A stretch of DNA of 32,147 nt from a virus. Both the position numbers and the translations under genes were made by a program. The stretch's first letter is position 1; each line of letters opens with the position of its first letter. Below the pieces are notes generated by a model. That model saw only the letters and a program-made list of their open reading frames with translations, did no database searches and was not told the origin of the DNA. The stretch lies in the IMG/VR virus record IMGVR_UViG_3300006875_000082, positions 1-32,147 of that record. One strand, given 5' to 3'. Positions 27,666 to 32,147 of the stretch are shown here, one piece after another.

Positions 27666-27935
27666 ATGTATCGTTCAAACGTAGAGTGGTGGTGGAGTTG
27701 TGAAGCGGTGGCCGTCGGTGTCAATAAGCACGGGATTGCACAGGATATCGACGTCGCGACCCGAGAACCGGGACGCAAGAACATCGCCCGGCGCAGACTG
27801 CGCATGTATTTGGATGACGCCGCGCGGGCCACATGCGCGGAGCATGGATTGACGTTTGTGGGGTATCGTGAGGAGCCGAGTTATGACGGTGAGGGGATGG
27901 AATATGACGAATATTATGACGAATATGACATTTGA
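27666..27935 (+). CDS. 89-residue hypothetical protein with acidic tail
   Basis: N-terminal 'SNVEWWWSCEAVAVGVNKHG' then a basic helix and an acidic Tyr/Asp/Glu tail ('YDEYYDEYD'). ATG 27666 follows GAGGAGCAGAGAAAG. Not recognised. Confidence 0.55.
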   Translation: MYRSNVEWWWSCEAVAVGVNKHGIAQDIDVATREPGRKNIARRRLRMYLDDAARATCAEHGLTFVGYREEPSYDGEGMEYDEYYDEYDI

Positions 27936-28248
27936 ACTCAAAACGGCGATTGATCAGTACCTCGCCGCGTGTGAAGCGGATTACACGCGCATGTCGTATG
28001 CTTCCATGCGGCAGATTCGGTTTATACTCGATCCCGGTCGGAAGTTCATCCGCATCTGGCGCCAGTTCGATGGCGAGTCGAGTCGGTCGTGCCATGCGTT
28101 TGTGGTGCTCACGCATCCAAAGTTTCGCACTGGTGACTTGCTGAAGCCCGCGACGTGGAAAGCGCCCGCAATGAACGCGGCGCGTGGGAATGTGCTGGAA
28201 CCGTCGTCGTATCGTGCGCAGTGGACGGGCCCCGAGTATTTGCGCTAA
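27904..28248 (+). CDS. Hypothetical protein, paralogue of 25573-25980
   Basis: 114 residues from ATG 27904 (GAGGGG eight bases upstream; ATGs at 27916 and 27925 also possible). It overlaps the previous gene by 32 bases, just as its relative overlaps its own upstream neighbour. 'IRFILDPGRKFIRIWR', 'SCHAFVVLTHPKFRTGDLL' and 'ARGNVLEPSSYRAQW' define the shared family. Function unknown. Confidence 0.58.
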   Translation: MTNIMTNMTFELKTAIDQYLAACEADYTRMSYASMRQIRFILDPGRKFIRIWRQFDGESSRSCHAFVVLTHPKFRTGDLLKPATWKAPAMNAARGNVLEPSSYRAQWTGPEYLR

Positions 28249-28273
28249 GAGAACCATAGAGGAGTCGAGAGAG

Positions 28274-28723
28274 ATGATTACCACAGCGTTTGCGTTTGCA
28301 GGTCGTGCGTCGTACGTGATCGAGAACCCGAAAGGGGAATCCGTCACTGTCAAGTTGAGTCGGTCGAAGGCGGGGAACGTGAATCCCTACACCGGCCAGC
28401 CGTACGCGGAAACGTTCTTTGTCTCGCTGCGACACAATAACGCGCCGTGGATGTTTGTCGGAAAACTCGATGCGCAGCGGCGCAAGATTCTCGCGACGTC
28501 AAAGGTGGAAGCCTACTGCGACCTGGTGGAAGCCTACTGGCAGTCGCCGGCGGGTGCGCGAGCGATTGCCATCGCGCAGTGGTCGCTGGATCTCATCCAT
28601 GCACGGGCGACGGTGCCTGCGGGCTATCGTCTCGCGCATACCGGTCGCTGCGGAAAGTGCGGGAAGTTGCTCCGGGATGCGGAAAGCATTGCGCTCGGAT
28701 TAGGGCCGGTGTGCCGCGGGTGA
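28274..28723 (+). CDS. Small protein with C-terminal DUF6011-like zinc finger
   Basis: 149 residues. The last 30 residues, 'GRCGKCGKLLRDAESIALG' ending 'GLGPVCRG', hold three cysteines in the CxxC...C pattern of DUF6011-type zinc motifs. The N-terminal 'FAGRASYVIENPKGESVTVK' and 'GQPYAETFFVSL' region is beta-rich and common in phage proteins. GAGGAGTCGAGAGAG before the ATG. Possibly nucleic-acid-binding. Confidence 0.62.
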   Translation: MITTAFAFAGRASYVIENPKGESVTVKLSRSKAGNVNPYTGQPYAETFFVSLRHNNAPWMFVGKLDAQRRKILATSKVEAYCDLVEAYWQSPAGARAIAIAQWSLDLIHARATVPAGYRLAHTGRCGKCGKLLRDAESIALGLGPVCRG

Positions 28724-28739
28724 TTCCCCGTCGCACAGA

Positions 28740-28906
28740 CCCGTAACGCGTTGCACATCACGCACATACGGGAATCGTATGCATGGTGCGCATGGTGCTC
28801 GACGATGGCATACAATCTTTGCATGTCAAAACTTCCTGTAACTCCTTGAAAATCAAGCACTTACAGATACCCCTGATTTGACAGGTTCGCGGGTTTCGCA
28901 TACACT
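28740..28906 (+). promoter_or_regulatory. Cassette B: two operators and two promoters
   Basis: Operator 1: 33 bp at 28740-28772 (CCCGTAACGCGTTG ... ACATACGGG). P1: GCGCAT (28788-28793), 17 bp, TACAAT (28811-28816). Operator 2: 28837-28865. P2: TTGACA (28878-28883), 17 bp, TACACT (28901-28906). Start predicted at 28913, the A of the ATG. Operator centres are 95 bp apart. Confidence 0.78.
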
Positions 28907-28912
28907 ATACCT

Positions 28913-29122
28913 ATGAGTAACGACATGACTGGCACGTTGCATCTCACGGAAGACGAACTGACGTTCCTGCTGGAACTAGTGCACAACGAGATGTACACTG
29001 CGAATACGAACATCGTGCTTGCGGAGAATCTCGCGGCTCGGCTGTCTCGCGATCTGCACCATGTGCGGATGGAGAACGAAGACGCAGAGGCCGTCGCTGC
29101 ATGGGATGCGGTGTCGTGGTAA
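28913..29122 (+). CDS. 69-residue acidic hypothetical protein
   Basis: 'TLHLTEDELTFLLELVHNEM' and an all-helical acidic remainder; distantly like the protein at 23826-24053. It is the only gene between cassettes B and C. The ATG lies exactly at the predicted transcription start, so the message is leaderless. Function unknown. Confidence 0.58.
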   Translation: MSNDMTGTLHLTEDELTFLLELVHNEMYTANTNIVLAENLAARLSRDLHHVRMENEDAEAVAAWDAVSW

Positions 29123-29140
29123 CGCGCATCGATGCCATGT

Positions 29141-29259
29141 GCGCATGGTTCGGATGCGAGCCATAGAATGTTCGCATCCCAAACTCGTCTGTAAGTCGTT
29201 GATAATCAAGCACTTACAGACACCCAACATTTGACAGATTGTTTGAAAGGGAGTACACT
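29141..29259 (+). promoter_or_regulatory. Cassette C: P1, operator 2 and P2 (no operator 1 seen)
   Basis: P1: GCGCAT (29141-29146), 17 bp, TAGAAT (29164-29169). Operator 2: 29190-29218, the most symmetric copy, with half-sites TGTAAGTCGTTGAT and AATCAAGCACTTACA. P2: TTGACA (29231-29236), 17 bp, TACACT (29254-29259). Start predicted at 29266, the A of the ATG. A separate inverted repeat GGATGCGA/TCGCATCC (29152-29159/29172-29179) brackets the P1 -10. Confidence 0.75.
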
Positions 29260-29265
29260 TTAGGT

Positions 29266-30597
29266 ATGAAAAATGCTCGGTATGCAGTGATTCTTGAGAT
29301 TGCGCGTCAAAACAACGGTATGGTGCGGTGTGACGATCCCGCGTTGATTGCGGGTTTGGGTGATACCGCGTATCGGTTGCCGACCTATATCGGCGACATT
29401 CGTCGCAAAGAGGGATTGACAGTCGAACCCCTCAAGTCAGGTCGTACCGTCGTCGCGTACACCTTCCCGGCGTTTGCAGACGGCTCCGCGCCGGTTTCCG
29501 CACCTGTCGTCGCAGTCAAGACGGCAAAGCCCGCAAAAGGGCCGAAAGCCGCTCCTGTGGTGGTTCCTGCGGTCGATGTGGAATCGCTGGTCGCGAGTAC
29601 TGACAACGCGTCAAGTCTGTCACTGACGGCGAGTGCCGCGAGTTCGAAGTCGGAGATTACCGCATTACTGCGAGAACTCGCGACGGGTGACAGTGCACTG
29701 GTGAAGGTGCCTGCCAAGCTGCGCGAGTTTGTGCCCTTCGGTCAGTATGACGTCGTGCATCGGATTGTCTCGTCTCGCGTCTTCTGCCCGATCTTCATCA
29801 CCGGACATTCCGGAAACGGCAAGACGCTGCAAGTCGAACAGGCGTGCGCGGCGGCGAACCGCGAGTTTTTGCGCGTGAACGTGACGGCTGAGACGGATGA
29901 GGATGCGCTGATCGGTGGATTCCGTCTCAAGAACGGCAATACCGTGTTTGAGTTTGGCCCTGTCGTACAGGGTATGATTCGCGGTGCGGTGCTCCTGCTC
30001 GACGAAATCGATCTTGCGGGGCCGAAGATTCTCTGCTTGCAGTCGCTGATGGAAGGCAAGCCGATGGTGATCAAGCCGCTCGGCATCACGATTGCGCCTG
30101 CGCCGGGGTTCACCGTCGTCGCGACCGCCAACACGAAGGGTCGCGGGTCTGACGATGGCAAGTATATCGGGACCGGCCCGCTCAATGAAGCGTTTCTCGA
30201 ACGGTTTCCGATGACAATCGAGCAGGAATATCCGGGCGCCGCTGTGGAGAAGAAGATTCTCACGAAGACGTACGAGTCGTATGGCGGTGTCGTAACGGAT
30301 GGTGTCCTGACGTTTGCGGATACGCTCACGAAGTGGGCAGACGCGATTCGTGCGACGTTCAACGAAGGGGGTATCGAGGATGTCATCTCGACGCGCCGTC
30401 TGTGCCACATCATGCGCACGTATCAGATTTTCGGTGATGAATCGAAGGTGCTGGCGCTCTGCTTGAACCGCTTCGACAAGTCGGTGCAAGCGAAGTTCTT
30501 GGATCTGTATGCCAAGTTGTCGCCGAGCGCAGCGGGTGCGGCGGCCACGTCCGTCAGTGACGATCCTCGCGTCATTGCTGCCCCGGTGAACTTCTAA
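29266..30597 (+). CDS. cobS: CobS/MoxR-like AAA+ ATPase
   Basis: 443 residues from ATG 29266. N-terminal 1-65 looks like a winged-helix domain; 70-130 is a Pro/Ala/Ser linker. The AAA+ core has 'TGHSGNGKT' (Walker A, Lys186), 'AVLLLDEIDLAGP' (Walker B, Asp246-Glu247), 'GFTVVATANTKGRG' (sensor 1) and 'LNEAFLERFPMTI' (arginine-finger region). This is the CobS/MoxR class found in cyanophages, whose partner is a CobT-like protein with a metal-ion-binding domain; such a partner is encoded at 31077. Role in phages is unknown: cobalt chelation or remodelling of another complex. A longer frame from 29239 begins within the promoter and is rejected. Confidence 0.82.
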   Translation: MKNARYAVILEIARQNNGMVRCDDPALIAGLGDTAYRLPTYIGDIRRKEGLTVEPLKSGRTVVAYTFPAFADGSAPVSAPVVAVKTAKPAKGPKAAPVVVPAVDVESLVASTDNASSLSLTASAASSKSEITALLRELATGDSALVKVPAKLREFVPFGQYDVVHRIVSSRVFCPIFITGHSGNGKTLQVEQACAAANREFLRVNVTAETDEDALIGGFRLKNGNTVFEFGPVVQGMIRGAVLLLDEIDLAGPKILCLQSLMEGKPMVIKPLGITIAPAPGFTVVATANTKGRGSDDGKYIGTGPLNEAFLERFPMTIEQEYPGAAVEKKILTKTYESYGGVVTDGVLTFADTLTKWADAIRATFNEGGIEDVISTRRLCHIMRTYQIFGDESKVLALCLNRFDKSVQAKFLDLYAKLSPSAAGAAATSVSDDPRVIAAPVNF

Positions 30598-30614
30598 TCG
30601 AAAGGGATCCCCAC

Positions 30615-30893
30615 ATGCATCTGACACCAGAAACACTGAAACTCTACGATCTCGTGGCCTCGCAGATCAATACGCTCGCGTGGACATGCTTGCTGGCGTA
30701 TGTCGCACGGCTCACGCAGCAGTACCTGATGCACCGTTTGACGGTGCTGCAGCATGGGATTCTCGAAGCGGTGAGTGATTGCGGGTGTGCGCCGCACACG
30801 GATACCGATGCGACAGCGCCCGGGTCGTCCACCGGGACGAATGCGATTGGATTCCACCATGCGGTCGAGGAACCCGATGAGGATGACGACTAA
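30615..30893 (+). CDS. 92-residue hypothetical protein with acidic tail
   Basis: A helical first half ('LYDLVASQINTLAWTCLLAY') with one possible amphipathic or membrane-leaning segment, then a Cys pair ('DCGCAP') and a very acidic end ('EEPDEDDD'). AAAGGGAT lies before the ATG. It follows the AAA ATPase gene closely, and operator 1 of cassette D starts eight bases after its stop. Not recognised. Confidence 0.5.
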   Translation: MHLTPETLKLYDLVASQINTLAWTCLLAYVARLTQQYLMHRLTVLQHGILEAVSDCGCAPHTDTDATAPGSSTGTNAIGFHHAVEEPDEDDD

Positions 30894-30900
30894 CCGCTCT

Positions 30901-31066
30901 CCCGTAAGTGCTTGAAATACAAGCATTTACGGGGATGTATGCGTCACACGCATACTGGTCGGGAGAGTATAGAAAGTTTGCATACTAAAATACCCCGTAA
31001 GTCGTTGAAAATGCAGGGGTTACGGATATCCCCGGTTTGACAGGGATGCCGGTTTCGGAATATACT
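30901..31066 (+). promoter_or_regulatory. Cassette D: two operators and two promoters
   Basis: Operator 1: 30901-30933, nearly perfect palindrome (CCCGTAAGTGCTTG ... CAAGCATTTACGGG). P1 weaker: ACGCAT (30948-30953), 16 bp, TAGAAA (30970-30975). Operator 2: 30996-31024. P2: TTGACA (31037-31042), 18 bp, TATACT (31061-31066). Start about 31073, four bases before ATG 31077. Operator centres are 93 bp apart. Confidence 0.75.
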
Positions 31067-31076
31067 ATACGTATCA

Positions 31077-32147
31077 ATGATGATGAATCACTCCTCCTCT
31101 CCCACGAACTGGTCAAAACATGTGCAGTTGGATGATCAGAAGCGTGGCCTTGCGCGTCTCATGGCGCGTGAGAATATCACCGTCGAACATGGTGCATACG
31201 AGACAGCTTCCTTTGACGTCGAGACTCGCGTGTTACGGCTCCCGCTGTGGGACAATGTGACGCTCGATCAGTATGACCTCCTGATTGGTCATGAAGTCGG
31301 TCACGCGTTGTATAGCGACGATTTGTCGTTTATTGACGATTGCAAAGCCGCTCCCGGTTTGCATACCTTCATTAACGTGCTTGAGGATGTGCGCATTGAG
31401 CGCCGCATCAAGGATGCGTTTCCTGGCATGCAGGGTGCGTTTCAGCGCGGCTACCGTGACTTCTTCGAACACGGCCCGCTGTTTCAGTTGACGAAGCCGG
31501 TTGCGGAATACAGCTTCATTGACCGCATTAACATCCATTACAAGATTGGTGCGCACGTGACGGTACCGTTCACGGATGATGAACGTGCGATTCTCGCGAA
31601 GGTCGACGCCACGCGTACGATGGGTGACGTCATTGCGCTGGCCAAGGAACTGTACGGCGCTGCCAAGTCTGAACAGAAGAAGCAGAATCCTGAGTCGGGA
31701 TCGCAGTCGTCGAAGCCGTCTTCTGACGAAACGACTGGCCAGTCGCCGACGGCGAAGTCGTCGGATTCAGAGTCTAATTCAGAGTCGGACTCAGAGTCTA
31801 ATTCAGAGTCGGATTCAGAGTCGGACTCAGAGTCTAATTCAAAGTCGGATTCAGAGTCTAATTCAGAGTCGGATTCAGAGTCGGATTCAGAGTCGGATTC
31901 AGAGTCGGAATCGAGTTCGGATTCAGAGTCGGATTCAGAGTCGGAATCGAGTTCGGATGCGACGTCAGAATCGGATGTGACGTCGGATGCGCCGCATGCG
32001 GAAACGGATATGGCGAACGCCGCTGCCATGAAGACGATGCAGTCTGCGACGTCTGACGTGCGCACCGTGACGCATGTGCCGCTGACGAAGAGTGAAGCGG
32101 ATGCCTACACCGTGAGTGTCGCGGACGTCGTGCGCGAAGCGGTGCGG
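31077..32147 (+). CDS. cobT: CobT-like protein with HEVGH zinc motif (partial, runs off the right edge)
   Basis: 357 residues visible, C-terminus beyond the window. 'LLIGHEVGHALYSDDL' holds an HExxH zinc site (His72, Glu73, His76), and 'FINVLEDVRIERRIKDAFPG' about 25 residues on supplies a likely third ligand and is typical of CobT-like/VWA partner proteins of MoxR ATPases. Residues about 229-294 are a Ser/Asp/Glu repeat linker. A VWA domain is expected after it but not seen. Pairing with the CobS-like ATPase under the same type of cassette suggests one complex. ATGs at 31077, 31080 and 31083 are all possible. Confidence 0.72.
   Translation, partial: MMMNHSSSPTNWSKHVQLDDQKRGLARLMARENITVEHGAYETASFDVETRVLRLPLWDNVTLDQYDLLIGHEVGHALYSDDLSFIDDCKAAPGLHTFINVLEDVRIERRIKDAFPGMQGAFQRGYRDFFEHGPLFQLTKPVAEYSFIDRINIHYKIGAHVTVPFTDDERAILAKVDATRTMGDVIALAKELYGAAKSEQKKQNPESGSQSSKPSSDETTGQSPTAKSSDSESNSESDSESNSESDSESDSESNSKSDSESNSESDSESDSESDSESESSSDSESDSESESSSDATSESDVTSDAPHAETDMANAAAMKTMQSATSDVRTVTHVPLTKSEADAYTVSVADVVREAVR
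31761..31957 (+). repeat. Ser-Asp-Glu/Asn coding repeat
   Basis: Units of 12 and 18 bases around TCGGATTCAGAG and TCTAATTCAGAG in the CobT-like gene, giving an acidic low-complexity linker (SDSES, SNSES). Likely variable in length between isolates. Confidence 0.8.

Noticed and set aside
29239-29265. AAA ATPase start upstream of 29266
   Set aside because: Those codons lie in the spacer and -10 of P2 and would not be transcribed from it. ATG 29266 lies at the predicted start.
30901-30933. Operator 1 as a rho-independent terminator
   Set aside because: No T-run follows on either strand, the same site recurs at fixed distance from a promoter, and in cassette A it overlaps the coding end of the upstream gene.
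31576-32065. Alternate-frame and antisense ORFs rich in Arg/Ser or Ser/Glu/Asp over the CobT-like gene
   Set aside because: They arise from the 12- and 18-base coding repeats of the true frame, which has the HEVGH motif and a promoter.

Overview
The window looks like part of the genome of a lytic, T4-related contractile-tailed phage (myovirus) of a Gram-negative bacterium. The evidence is a baseplate set with recognisable T4-type proteins (gp6, gp25, gp53, gp48, a gp27-like hub and a gp5-type OB domain), a gp4-type head-completion nuclease, a gp19-type tail tube, a gp26/PF12322-type hub protein and late-promoter-like TAAATA boxes. Between the structural genes and a block of small early-type genes lies a very large tRNA array. 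The host cannot be named from the sequence. The OmpA-type lipoprotein suggests a Gram-negative cell envelope.

Layout. (1) 1-7588, minus strand: baseplate wedge and hub operon, with a spike split into two genes and an M15-type peptidase. (2) 7666-12891, plus strand: head nuclease, a conserved structural-type protein, tail tube, a PF12322 protein with a textbook -1 frameshift signal feeding a small downstream frame, and a tape-measure-like protein carrying a GH19 lysozyme. This is the lambda-type order tube, G/GT chaperone, tape measure. (3) 12908-15086, minus strand: a DUF5872-like protein and a PD-(D/E)XK-like protein. (4) 15173-18401, plus strand: a small protein, two glycoside-hydrolase-like proteins and an isolated 48-residue gene with its own promoter and terminator. 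(5) 18417-21683: 29 tRNA genes covering all 20 amino acids plus an initiator-type tRNA, one unassigned structured RNA and an HNH endonuclease. (6) 21772-23252: an OmpA-like lipoprotein convergent with an exported trypsin-like protease that has a late-type promoter. (7) 23307-32147: small genes including two pentapeptide-repeat proteins, a Dam-type methylase, a CobS/MoxR-like AAA ATPase and a CobT-like HEVGH protein.

Regulation is the most striking part. Region 7 is driven by five related intergenic cassettes. Each complete cassette has two palindromes about 93-97 bp apart, each sitting about 62-72 bp upstream of a promoter start. The proximal promoters are near-perfect sigma-70 sites whose predicted start falls on or within a few bases of the ATG of the first gene. 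Similar ATG-adjacent starts appear at late TAAATA promoters (4530, 14311, 629) and at 15209 and 15531. This predicts systematic leaderless mRNAs, while downstream genes in the same operons carry ribosome binding sites. The phage also encodes an initiator-type tRNA, the tRNA used to start leaderless messages.

All functional calls come from reading motifs and gene order. No search, fold or alignment program was run.
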